64,000 nucleotides of DNA from Chinchilla lanigera. Its lineage: Eukaryota > Chordata > Mammalia > Rodentia > Chinchillidae. The position numbers and the translations under genes are program-made. Below the pieces are notes generated by a model. The model had not been told where the DNA came from. It saw only the letters and a program-made list of their open reading frames with translations, and ran no database searches. Shown piece by piece: positions 11,149 through 21,480 of this stretch; within the stretch, counting starts at the first letter, position 1; every line of letters starts with the position of its first letter. The DNA is taken from NCBI RefSeq assembly GCF_000276665.1, contig NW_004955517.1, forward strand, positions 2,590,233 through 2,654,232, given 5' to 3'.

Positions 11149-11622
11149 TTCTTAGTTACTTCTTTGTTGCTGGGACAAAATACCCAATACCTACAAACTA
11201 AAGGAGGAAAGGTTTCTTTTTAGCTCACAGTTTGTAGAGGTTCCAGTCCACAGTGGGCTGGCTCCAAGGCAGTGTGGCATGGCAGAGGGCAGGCAGGAAG
11301 CAATGAAGAAGCAGCAGTATCTCTTTCCCTCTTTATTCCAATCAGGCTACAAGCCTATTGGTTGGTCTTCAGTCGTCAGTAAATCCATTCAGCCGTACTC
11401 AGAACTATGCTAACCAAACTGGTGGACTAACTAGGCCTGAAAGGTGCCTTCTTGATAAAAGATTCTGGTCAGAGCTCAGAATTCTAGAATTGCTGACAGT
11501 AATTCAACCAGCAAAGACCAAGTTCAGGAAGTTTCAATTGAGAACAAGGACTCTATTGGCAGGTATACTCTAGACCTTGTATTTTTTTTTCTTAGTTACT
11601 TCTTTGTTGCTGGGACAAAATA
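11013..11622 (+). repeat. About 440-bp tandem duplication (two copies of a ~170-bp shared block)
   Basis: 11013-11181 and 11454-11622 share a colinear block with roughly one mismatch in ten. The block includes the T-run and the first ~30 bases of the antisense LTR. The shared LTR junction means the duplication came after that LTR inserted; the rest of the LTR is missing from copy B. Confidence 0.8.
11149..11395 (-). mobile_element. Antisense MaLR LTR fragment inside the MaLR internal region
   Basis: After an 11-T run the sequence 'cttagttacttctttgttgctgggacaaaatac' starts an antisense MaLR LTR of a different age, with the 'aggaggaaaggtttctttt' and 'gggctggctccaaggcag' landmarks. It breaks off near 11395, where the duplicated internal sequence starts again. 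Confidence 0.7.
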
Positions 11623-12162
11623 GTGTGCTCCTAAGAAGTTAATGCATGAAGCTGCGAGGATGAAGCCAAAAGTACAGTAGACTCCAGGAAGCTGGAGAAC
11701 CCAGGAACATGCAGTGTCTGAGAGAAGCTGCAAGTAGCAAGCAAAGGAAGCTCAAGAGAGAAACCATGAGGGATACAACCACTGGCAGTGGCATAGTAAT
11801 GGGGCTGTCCAAAGCCATTGGAACTCATACCTCAAACAGCTTGCCCTGGGTGCTGGATGTGGAGCTACAGGATTTAATTGTAGGTTGTGTTATTGCTTTG
11901 GTTTGATTTCTTTCTATCCAACTATTTTCTCCCTTTGGGAATAAGAATGTTTATCCTATGTCATTGTGTGTCATCAGTATTTAACTTCTTTTTGATATTA
12001 CAGGGGCCCACAGCTGAGAGTTTGCCTATGTCTCAGAGGAGACTTTGGACTTGGACATTTTAGCAGTGCTGGAATTTTTAGGACTGTCATTACCCTTAGG
12101 GATGGATTAAATGCATTTTGCATAAAAAGATTCACATGAGTCTTTGGGAGTCAGGGGTTGAA
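11396..12162 (+). mobile_element. MaLR internal region, second part (copy B, then 3' part)
   Basis: Copy B (11454-11622) repeats copy A (11013-11181). The internal sequence then continues through 'gtgctcctaagaagttaatgc' and 'ccatgagggatacaac' to a purine-rich 'gggagtcaggggttgaa' just before the 3' LTR, which is where a polypurine tract should be. No pol-like or long gag-like frame remains. Confidence 0.65.
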
Positions 12163-12860
12163 TGTAATGGTTCATATCAGGATGTCTCCCTAGAGCCTCA
12201 TGCACTCACAGGCAGGGCTTCTTGACGCTGACTGGATTATGGAGTGTATTATAGCTGACTTGATCTTAGGAGGTGGGGTCTGGTTGTGAGTGGGGGTCAC
12301 TGTGGGTGTGACCCACAAGGGTGTATCTCCCGTTCTGGCTCCTCCCTTGATCTCTCTCTCTCTCTCTGATTCCTGGTTGCCATGAGGTTGCTATGTCCAG
12401 TGCAACTCTTGAAATTCCAGGGAGTCAGATGGTGGAGGATGAAGAAATAAAGACCTGAGTCAGAAAACAGAATGCTGAGGTCGGGTAGAGTCCTCTCTCC
12501 TGATGGGAGAAAAGGGAACTGCCCAACAACTGCAGAGAGTTTATATACTCGGCGGATTGATGTCACACGACACACCTCTGCCTGTTAGCTTGTTTGCGTG
12601 GCTCACCTCAGGGGCTTCTTGTTCTCAGGGCTGGTCTTGCTCCAGCCCTGCCTGTGTAATCGATCTCCAGCTTCAGCTACTTCCCACATGAGGTGAACAG
12701 CTTTTCTTCTGCCATGCCTCTTTGCCCTGCTACCCTGACTTGGAGCCAGTTGGCTATGTAACTGAAACCTCTACAAACTGTGAGCAAAAATAAACCTTTC
12801 TTCCTTTAAGATTGCAGCTGTTGAGTTTGTGTTCCAGAAATATGGAAGGAGACTGAGGCA
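12163..12860 (+). mobile_element. ERVL-MaLR 3' LTR, split by an ERVK-like LTR
   Basis: Starts 'tgtaatggttcatatcagga' and ends 'gactgaggca', with 'aactgaaacctctacaaactgtgagc' and 'aataaacctttcttcc' near its 3' end. Without the 306-bp insertion and duplication it is about 392 bp. It pairs with the 10521 LTR, although the two are well diverged, and I find no matching 5-bp duplication outside them ('tttgc' against 'caact'). Confidence 0.75.
12383..12694 (-). mobile_element. ERVK/IAP-like solo LTR with 6-bp target-site duplication
   Basis: LTR body 12389-12688 (300 bp) is flanked by 'tgaggt' at 12383-12388 and 12689-12694. A 6-bp duplication is typical of class II (ERVK) elements. On the minus strand it begins 'tgtgggaagtagctgaagct' and ends '..gacatagca', with a TATA-like 'tatataaac' region and an 'agaaaac..tgactc'-like zone. 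It clearly matches the second copy at 39819-40170. No internal region remains. Confidence 0.85.
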
Positions 12861-13654
12861 CAACTCATGTACAACCCAAGGCACAGGCAGGGGGTCTGGC
12901 ATCTAATCCTTGGTGGTTGTCTTTTCATATGGACAGATGTGGAGGGCAATATGTCATATCTGTCCTCAATCACTGGTCCACATAGAGCCCCACTGATCAT
13001 CACTGGCTTCCACTCCAGGTCCTCTCAATCTTCTTAAACATCTATGTCTCTCTAAGTTGCATAGGATTTCTGTGCCATGCTTGAATTGAGCGACAATCTT
13101 GGAAACTGTCTCAGATCCATCTTTTGATCATACTACATACTACTATTCCTACTCTACTCTTTCAGTTTAGGTTAGGATGTGGGCAAAACTGGGGGTCATG
13201 TCATTCTCTAGATTTCTAACCAAGTAGCAAATTGTCCTTTTGATCAGAATCAGCAAAATAATGTTTTCATCACCCCTCACCTCATTCTGCCTGAAATCAA
13301 AGGCTCTTTTCTGGGGCACATGCACATTTCCTCCTAACGCCTTCCCATCTCCAACCCCAGGACATTTTTATCTCTGGAAGCAGGCAGACACGTTTCTCTT
13401 ATTCACTGCACATGTTTCCAAATATTTTGTTTATGTCAGGGTCTAGGTTTGTGAAATTCAAAAACTAAGCACTCTTTCTTTAGTTCTTATTTGCATTCTG
13501 CTGTGCCATGCCTCCCCTGAAGCAAGACATACAAGCACTAGATGAAAAAGAAATTCAAGCCAGAAAAGAGTTGATGCTATTATAGCACATTACAAAATGC
13601 TATTTCATCATATGTGTTTATGTCCTACTTAGGATTCCTTTCAAGTAGTCACTT
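12861..13654. other. Unclassified DNA between the MaLR element and the resumed LINE-1
   Basis: No family recognised. If the LINE-1 halves at 10160 and 13655 belong together, this stretch is either part of a further insertion or a diverged LINE-1 section. Confidence 0.4.
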
Positions 13655-14045
13655 ATGTTACTTTCACTTAAGCTGCTATTGTTGTGATGAGCTACAATAA
13701 ATACCCTTGCTTGGGGATTTATGTTAAAATATTAATAAAACTTACCACTGGAATTCTTGAGACAGAGGTCAATTTTCAAATATTTATGAATATCACAATT
13801 TTTCCTTTAAAAAGTTTATGCTATCACCATCTTGTATAAGAGTAGCCATTTCCCCATAGCTTCAACCACTGAGATTTATCATATATTTTGCATTATTATT
13901 CAGTTTGATAGCTGAAAATATTTTTGTTTTCTGATTTCCCATGTCACTAATTATAAACATGTTTGAATATATTCTCACAGACAATCTATTCTTTTGCATC
14001 TTGTAATCCCTGAACTGTTAATTGACATGTAAGGGTCAAATTTAA
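13655..14045 (-). mobile_element. Old LINE-1 (L1M-type) fragment, second half
   Basis: 'taagctgctattgttgtgatgagctacaataaatacccttg', 'gtataagagtagccatttccccat' and 'tgtttgaatatattctcacagacaatctattc' follow the order of antisense L1M 3' sequence and pick up roughly where 10460 leaves off. Confidence 0.6.
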
Positions 14046-14789
14046 TAATCTTAGAGTGTGTTAAGTAGATTTTTTTCAAGAGTTATGCTTTTTTATTTTT
14101 GTTTGTGGACTCAGAATTGGAGGCAACTTACTTTCCCATATATATTTCATTTGAAAGCAACTGAACACCTTTTACACAGGGATAGGAACAAAGCATACTG
14201 AGACTGAAAAATTGAGTCACTAATACTCTGCTAATAATTGAACTTCAACCTTACCTCCAATTTGCAAACACAACACTAGCTCTCATCAACATGGCATTTG
14301 TTCCAATGTTCACATGATAGCAGTCAGGAGAAACAGTTAACACAGCCATCTAGTGTCCCTTGAGCATGTGCAGATTTCAGAATGCAAAATATGTTACCAT
14401 TCCTTAACACAATGGATTGTGGTCTCAATTCAAATGTTGTAGTGCACCCATTTCCCATGTCCTATGTTGTCACTACCTCAACAAGATTCCACTATGGTAG
14501 ATTTGTTCCCAGTAAGAATTCCATGAGAAGAAACTAAAAGAAGACATGAAACAACTTTAGGAAAAATAGGTAAGCACTGATTGCCATCAGTATGATCATT
14601 TTTCCCAATATTCTAACAATGGAACATCTAAACTACTTCTCACTCTTTAATTTTTCCATATTCATTCATTATATTTTGTTTTACACCTGGCTGTAGCATA
14701 CCCAAACTGGCATACTCTCTCCCAGCTAGAAAGCACCTTGAAATCTAAGTAACTCCAATGCAGCTTGGAAACTTCACGCTTCACCTTTA
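14046..14789. other. Unique DNA, nothing recognised
   Basis: AT-rich, no repeat or exon recognised. Confidence 0.45.
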
Positions 14790-14970
14790 TCTTGACCATA
14801 ATTGCTACCAGGTCTGAACACCACAGTATGTCACAGAAACCCTGCAGAGTAACTATGACCATCTCATTTTACAGATGGAGTCTAACATTCACAAGTGTTA
14901 AAAAAAAAAAAAAACTTGTCCAAAGTCAACAAGTAGTAGGTTGCAGAATCAGTAGTAACAGGTTCTTAGA
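14790..14970 (-). mobile_element. MIR SINE with an internal A-run
   Basis: Antisense MIR: 'accatctcattttacagatggag', then after a 15-A run (14899-14913) 'cttgtccaaagtcaacaagtagtaggttgcagaatca'. The A-run interrupts the core and looks like a slippage expansion. Confidence 0.7.
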
Positions 14971-15083
14971 GTTTTTGATAAATTTGGCAAGGAAAATGAT
15001 GGAGATTTTAATATTAGTTAAGACATTTCTTAGAGAAGTCTTTGCTAGAACTACTATTTAACAGTCCTTAAGGGCAAGGTTGC

Positions 15084-15400
15084 TGTATTAGTCACTTTTC
15101 CATTGCTGGAACAAAATACCTGACACCCAGAACGTAAAGAAGGAGAGGTTCACCTTGGCTTATGGTTTTAGTCCATGGCTGGCTGGCTCCAAGGCAGAAA
15201 TGAGATGGAGGAAGAGAGCAGTTCAACCCATGGCAGCCAGGAAGCAGAGAAGAAAGGCACACAGGGGGACAAGAATACACCTTCTAGGTCACAGCCCTAG
15301 TGACCTGTCTCCAACTAGGTCCCATTCCCTAGCCACATGCTAGTTGTAGGACCTCCATGATCCATTCACCTCTCAAATATGTAAGACAAAAGCAGTGCTC
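15084..15400 (-). mobile_element. ERVL-MaLR-type LTR
   Basis: Antisense LTR: 'tgtattagtcacttttccattgctggaacaaaatacctgac', then 'ggctggctggctccaaggcag', 'catggcagccaggaagcagag' and 'ccctagtgacc'. The right end is approximate. A minus-strand frame (15092-15280) and a plus-strand frame (15155-15343) fall inside it and are not genes. Confidence 0.8.
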
Positions 15401-16435
15401 TGATGGTTCTGTTTAAACCGGCTTGACAGTCATATAAGGCTGAGTGAGGCAGCCTGTGTGGTATAGTTCATACATGGAGAAAGAATCCATGTGACTTCCT
15501 GACTCCCTGCTTCCCCTTGTACACACATTCTCCCCATGATAGACATGGCCCTAGATGACCCCTTCCTCCACTGCTTGCTCCTCCTTAGTCAGGAATGTTC
15601 CACCCCAGTGTTCTGACAGCTCCTCTCATTGCGTTTAGCTGGAACCCTGAATGAGCTTGGAAAATGTTTTTTCCTCACGATGCAGAAAGAAAGGCAATGG
15701 CATTTAGAGAGCAAGGGCTGGGAAGAAATGTTAATCCTGTCGAAGGAGACCAGTAACAGTTCAAGAGTTCATATTAGCTATGGATGAGGAAGCCCCTTGA
15801 GCATATTTCAAGAAGACAGGAGGTTAAGGAAAGGACTGCTCTTGTGTAAATTGAGCAACCTTCCAGGATAGTGCCCTGGCCAGGTCACCACACATTGTAG
15901 GCAGAAGCTTTAATCACTGAACTACATGTCTCGTCATTGAACCCTTCCTTCACATTTGAGACCCTCACTGTCCTTTCCAGAAGTGAAGCTAAAGTTTCAT
16001 CCAGGGATTTAAAACAGAGAGAGAGGAGTGCTCATAGTTTTAGAGGTTTCAGATTGAAAACTTCCAATATAATTTTATTTCTTCAGTTTGGAAAACCCAA
16101 GGTTCATAAAGAAAAAACAGTATGGTGTGGGATTACACAGAAAAAGAAACATTTCTGCTCAAGTTATAAACTTCAGCTATTTAGAAGACTATTTCAGTCC
16201 AACACTCCTGGTCCATTTCATATTTAAATGTTATTACAGAAAATTCTAATGTTTGTGATATGCATTTTTCTTTATAATAGCCAACATTTATTAAATTTAA
16301 AACAATGTCACTCATCTTTCCCATAAAAGACAAGTCTTCTTATAAAAAGAAAATGGTAGGTATCCCATTTTGTAGGTGAAAAAAATGCCTCAGATATTTT
16401 TAAGTCATTTGTCTATTTCTCTAACTGACACAGAT
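15401..16435. other. Unique DNA, nothing recognised
   Basis: About 1 kb. The plus frame 15937-16227 (96 codons) has no domain and no clear splice context. Confidence 0.45.
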
Positions 16436-16866
16436 CACTTAATGGGGATGGTTCTGAGAAATGCACTGTTGGGGGTCTTCTGGGAGAATATCAAAGTACT
16501 TACATAAGCCTAGGAATGTAGCAAACTGTTTTCCAGAAAACTAGTTTTATAAGTACACTATACTGTAAAATACAACGAAATTATAGTAGAGTAGATGCAA
16601 GAACAAGTAGCATACTGTTTATCATCATTATCCAGCACTGTGTGGTGTATGTAATTGTATGTGCTATATTTTATACGACTAACAGAGAATAGGTTTGTCT
16701 ACACCAGCATCAGCACAACTCAGGAGCAGTGAAATGCAGTGTCATGTTTCGATGGCTATGACATCACCAGCCCACAGTTTTTCAGCTTCCCTATAATCTT
16801 ACATGACCATCAGCATATACGCAATCTTGTGGACCGTCCCACTGTTTTGCTATGCATGACTGTACA
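16436..16866 (+). mobile_element. DNA-transposon-like fossil (family not assigned)
   Basis: Landmarks 'gttctgagaaatgcactgtt', 'gtacttacataagcctagg', 'ctataatcttacatgacca' and the end 'gctatgcatgactgtaca' follow the order of a non-autonomous mammalian DNA transposon seen in other mammals. I cannot name the subfamily with certainty. No open frame. Confidence 0.45.
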
Positions 16867-17037
16867 TAGAACTGTAATCAAGTGTTTTATTCAAAAGTAA
16901 GTTCCCATGTTGAGCCTTTTTACACCATTGGAAGTACCCACATCAAACTAAGTGCCTGGACCAAGTGGCTTCCACCTGAAATGATCTTTCTCTCAATAGC
17001 CACAGGGTGTAAAATTTTACCTACTTCAGGTCTCCAC
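16867..17037. other. Unique DNA
   Basis: Nothing recognised. Confidence 0.4.
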
Positions 17038-17159
17038 TCAAATGTCATTGTTGGGGCCGAGGATTTAGCTCAGTGGCACAGAGCCTACCTGGCAAGCCCG
17101 AGGTCATGAGTTCGATTCCCGGTACCGGGGTGGAGGAGAAATAATCAAATGTCATTGTT
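17038..17159 (+). mobile_element. ID SINE with 15-bp target-site duplication
   Basis: ID body 17053-17144 with A box 'tagctcagtggcacagagc' and B box 'gttcgattcccgg', flanked by identical 'tcaaatgtcattgtt' at 17038-17052 and 17145-17159. The tail is not a pure A-run ('ggggtggaggagaaataa'). Confidence 0.95.
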
Positions 17160-17269
17160 TATTAATGAAGACTTTTATGAACACTGGGTATAAAATACCC
17201 ATGCTTCACTCTGATTCATTTTTCTACATAGAATTTGTTACCACATGTTAGCATATTATGTGTTTACTT

Positions 17270-17425
17270 CTGCATTAAAACTGTCTCTCCTCTTAGAAAC
17301 AATCTCAATGAGGTCAGGGACTGAAATCTGTTCCCTGTACTCCCTGGGCCTAGAACAGCGCTAGGTTTAATGAACGCCATAATAGCTACTCAGTAAACAT
17401 CCCTAGAATAAAAGAGTGGCTCAAT
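17270..17425 (+). mobile_element. L2-type LINE 3' end
   Basis: 'aatctcaatgaggtcagggactgaaatctgttccctgtactcc..cctagaacagcgctaggtttaatgaacgcc..tagctactcagtaaacatcc' follows the order of the L2 3' end ('gggcagggact..tgtatcccc..cctagcacagtgcctgg..ctcaataaat'). Confidence 0.65.
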
Positions 17426-18025
17426 CCCCATCCATCCCACAAGAACAACCACATCTTTGTCAGCAGCCCTGTGTCTGTCACGTGGAATCCCACTTGTAGC
17501 CTCAGGATGTCCATCGCAGGAATATCCGAGGGACACCGGCAATCTCATTTAAAAGCTACCTAGTTTTGCAAAGGAATGCAGTTTAACAGAGGCGTGTGAG
17601 GTGACACATCCTTTCTCCAAGCACTGAGAGTCGGGGGAAGAATGTGTGCATCTGTTCTCCATGTCTGACCCTGTGCTCCTTCCTGTTCATGTTGCTCTGC
17701 ATGCTCAAGAGGCACTGGGGACCCCTGCTCTGACAAATGTACAAAAAGCATCTTTTTCCATTTTCATAAGCCAAGCACATGTTCTCAGCGGGTGACATTT
17801 AGCAGTGAAATGTTTTTGACTCTAGCACTTATCAGTGTTTCTGAAATATACAGTATAATTAAATTACTCGGGGTTTGTGCTGTAATCAGGAGCAAATTTC
17901 ATGAATATTCAGACTGTTCATTGTCAGGAAATGGGAAAAGATTGTCAGGATATTTTCATTACAGTCTCAAAAGTTGTCCAGAAGAGGGTGCTAATGTTCT
18001 TTATGAAAAACACTACCAACACACA

Positions 18026-18026
<1 letters not shown>
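17426..18026. other. Unique DNA, nothing recognised
   Basis: No repeat recognised. Minus frames around 17560-17798 overlap each other and have no domain. Confidence 0.45.
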
Positions 18027-18069
<43 letters not shown>

Positions 18070-18092
18070 CACACACACACACACACACACAC
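18027..18092 (+). repeat. Compound (CT)n(CA)n microsatellite
   Basis: About 20 CT dinucleotides run into about 12 CA dinucleotides. The two plus frames across it encode only Ser-Leu/His-Thr repeats and are artefacts. Confidence 0.97.
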
Positions 18093-19526
18093 TTCAGAAG
18101 ACTTTCGTATGCAACTGATTAGCTGATACAAAATATGCTCTAAACATTAAGTAGGCAAGATGTACATAAGCAGTTTTAAAAGTCAAAATCAAAGGCTATC
18201 GATAGTGCTAAAGTTCTTTATAAAATCTACCTCAGTCCTGGCCAGCTTAGCTAACAATTAACAACAATGCCACTGGAAATCATATATTTTCTCTTATCAG
18301 AAATGTCCATCAGTATTAACACTATGATACTTTTGGTAAGTAATGAGCCTCGATCAAAGCTAAGAAAAGATAAAAAGATAAATATTTTGGTGAAAACAAT
18401 GTTATAGCCAATGATTGATTTTAAATGAAAAATAATAGTCCTTTCATTTGATTAATAGCATATCTTTCATTGTAAAGCTCTTCTTTTGAATGTAAGTAAA
18501 GATGATTACCAGGTATTGCTCAATGCTAATCCATGCATAACCATATTCTAGATTCTGGCTATATGCTCCAAATGAAAACAGAGGCTTGACATTGGACATT
18601 GGAGGCTTTTCTGAGCCTCATGGTCAAAAGCAGCATTTCAGAAAGGACAAGATTTCTATGAACTATATGTCTTTCAAAATTCTTTCCTATGTGTGCTTTG
18701 GAGATAAAAGTTGGACATAGCCATAGCAAAAGCATCTTTCATTTATGTTTGAAATATGCCCCAGTTTCCCTCCTTATCCTACAAGGTTTTCTGGGTTCTT
18801 ATCTTCACAGCTCAAGCAATTGGCATTTTGATTATTTCTTTGAAGCAGAGCAGTCATGTGAACTGTGCATTTTCTGTGGGTAAAATAAATGCAAATAAGA
18901 AGGGCTTTCTGTATCTGCCTAAGTGATTTTGCTTAGAATACAAATAAGAAACACCATGCTGACAGCGAGAGCTATTTTTACACTCCACTGTTAGCTTCTA
19001 GGCATGGCAGATTTGGGAGGACATTTGTATTCGAGAAAGTTCAGTAGAAGGGTGGTCTCGATGGAAGTCCCATCTGTAGATCTCTCACTGGGAGGAGACC
19101 CTGTCTTCCCACGACAAGAGAATTCAGTTCAGCCACTCACAAAACTGTGTACCTGTTTCAAGCTACAGTGGAAGAAATCAGGTAGGTGGAAGAAGTGGAA
19201 GACAGGGTTGATACTAAGCAAGCCTGTGACACTGGAAACATCTATGGCTGTAAGAAGAGCGCTGGCAGCGCGGCTCTGGAATACATCATTCTACCCACCT
19301 CGTGACTGCTCTCATGTCCCTTCTCTGTCCTACATTTCCCAGGCTCCTTTGCCTTCAGCTGCTCGTCCCTTTTAGGGAAGGGAAGGCTTTGAAGGAAGAC
19401 TGCAGAGCAAGCACAGGATAAAGCCAGGAGTCTACCTTACAACTATCCTGCTCTCTTTAGGAGGCATCTTCAGCAGCAGCTGCTGTATCTGTGTGGCTCC
19501 CTCTGGGGCGCAGAATGCCACAGACC
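18093..19526. other. Unique DNA, nothing recognised
   Basis: About 1.4 kb. The longest frame (19004-19375 plus, 123 codons) starts with ATG but shows no known domain or signal and no clear exon structure; I do not support it as a gene. Confidence 0.45.
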
Positions 19527-19592
19527 GCTACTCCTGAGCTCTGCCGCTGCTACTGCTGAGCTCTGCTGCTGCTACTCCTGAGCTCTGCTGCT
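19527..19592 (+). repeat. 22-bp unit, three tandem copies
   Basis: Units 19527-19548, 19549-19570 and 19571-19592 each hold 'gctact(c/g)ctgagctctg' plus a 'c(c/t)gct' end. They differ at two or three positions. It is a small GC-rich minisatellite. Confidence 0.9.
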
Positions 19593-20204
19593 GCCTCGCC
19601 GCTTTTCTCATTTCAGCCCTAGGTGGGGCGGGGCTTCCTTGCTCCAAGTGCAGGGTTGCTTCCTCGCGCTGCTTATTCCGCAGCTATTGCATATGTGCAG
19701 GAGCAGCTCCTGCATTAGAGGACTTTGCTTCCAAATGCTTCCCCGACAAAGGGGACTACGGTTTGTGCTACAGGAATGTGGGAAGGGACTCACTGCCCAG
19801 CTTCACCTGCATGACTTATCCCATAGCTTCTAAAACCCGACCTGCGGGGACGGTGACAAACAAAACAATCTGGTTAAAAGTGTTACCTTCTCCATCAGTC
19901 TCCACCCTTCTCCCTGCACATACGAAGCCCTATGTGGAACTCTGGGAGTTCATAATAATAGAACACTGCTTGTGTGCTCACATATAATATATGTTGCGCA
20001 TGGTTATTCCATTCTTTAAATGTTTGTAGGTTATTATGTTTATCATTCATGAAAGAAATAAACGACTCCCAGCTACAGTCCTGGAGCAAGTCTGGCAGGG
20101 ATGGTTATAGAAAGGCTCGCTTAAGCCTCACCGCTGCTGGCGCATCATTCTGTTGCCTCCTGTCATCATTCCGTTTATACCTGGGAAATGAGGATAGCGG
20201 CAGT
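19593..20204. other. Unique DNA, nothing recognised
   Basis: No repeat or exon recognised; four overlapping frames are unsupported. Confidence 0.4.
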
Positions 20205-20300
20205 ACCCTCCCCAGGAGATTGGTGTGAACATTAAATGAGAGACGGTAAATTACTGTCTGGCCCACAACAATCACTCACTAAAAATTAGCAATTATTACC
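20205..20300 (+). mobile_element. MIR SINE 3' part
   Basis: 'gtgtgaacattaaatgagagacggtaaattactgtctggcccacaacaatcactcac' follows the MIR order 'gattaaatgag..gcctggcaca..taggtgctca'. Confidence 0.55.
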
Positions 20301-20339
20301 AGATAAAAGTCTTCTGTCCATCTAGCTGTCATTTCTTCA

Positions 20340-21480
20340 GAGGAATGTCTTGTGATTTCTGGTATGTTTTGATTTTTTACTTGTCTTTAGTATCTACAGT
20401 TTTACAACAATGATTCTAAATGTGAACTTTTTTCTGTTTCTCTGCTTTGGATCTTGGGGAAGTATAATCTTAGGACTGACATTTTTGTCCCCAATTCTGG
20501 GAAATTCTTAGCCATTTTCTCTTTTAATATTAGACATTCTATACTCCCTCCTCTTAAACTCCTATCAGAGACACAAATTAGGGTTCCTGGATTCAATGTC
20601 TTAATGCCCCGTGTTTTTATTTCTCTGTTCTGCATTCTAGGTCATTATCCTGGCTCTGTATTCCAGTATACATATTTTTTCTTCATCTGTGTATGTGTTA
20701 TTCAACCAGTTAATTTTTTTTGTCAATGACTTATAGTTTTCATTTTAAGATTTCCAGTATATTGGCTTCCATGTCTCAAATCTCTTTATAGTTTTGTGTT
20801 TGCTTTATCTTTTCTATTTTTTCTACCTGCTTAAACATTTTAAAATAATAATTTTAAAGACCCTTTTAGGTAATTCTATTATTTCTTCCTTAGTGTGAAA
20901 AGACCCCCTTCTGCTCTATCATCTCACTCTGTACCTCGGAATGTCACTTCCTGACATAATCTGAATCTTTGGTTAGAGGCTACCTTCGGTAGAGACTGAT
21001 TCTAATGCCTGCTCTGGGTTATCTGAACTGTAGAAATAGTGTGGGGGCAGGTACTTTGACTTTGCTTCTGGGATTTTGTGAGTTTCACTCATTTGCATCC
21101 ATCTTTATGTTGATTTCTCAACTAGGAGTTTGGGCTCCATAGAGATGGTATGAAATTGATGGATTCAAATTTCTAGGGTTATTTTTCTTTTCTAATGTCA
21201 ACCTTAGACATGCAGCCAACTTTCTCGTGGCTTCTCCAACTAGTCGGGGTAGTTTTCCCAGCACCAAGCAAGTCTCTCCACTCCATTTCTCTGTAAAAAT
21301 GGGACCTGCCTCCTGGACAGCTCTCTCTGCACAGGCTCCAAATTCCCACCCCAGCCACCAGGGCCTGTCCTTGCATCTTATGATACTTACAATACCTGTG
21401 ATCAGCTCATCTCTGCTTTTGAGTTTGTTTTCCATTTCTGAAAATGAGTACTTCTTCTTTTGGCTTTAGATTTGAATTTA
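20340..21480 (-). mobile_element. Probable old LINE-1-related sequence
   Basis: Antisense T-rich sequence with 'ctgggaaattcttagccattttctcttttaatatt', 'tgttctgcattctaggtcattatcc', 'ccagttaatt..' and 'acattttaaaataataattttaaagaccc', an order known from the UTR of old L1M copies. High divergence makes the boundaries and assignment tentative. Confidence 0.45.

Noticed and set aside
10521..12860. A target-site duplication for the older MaLR element
   Set aside because: The five bases outside the two LTRs ('tttgc' and 'caact') do not match, so I do not claim one; erosion or recombination between elements could explain this.
17053..17144. tRNA gene suggested by the A and B boxes
   Set aside because: The element has SINE flanking duplications, an unpaired acceptor region and many relatives in the window; it is an ID SINE.
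17792..18122. Ser-Leu and His-Thr rich frames
   Set aside because: They only translate the CT/CA microsatellite.
19004..19375. 123-codon plus frame with ATG
   Set aside because: No domain, no splice context and no composition signal; length is within chance expectation for 64 kb.
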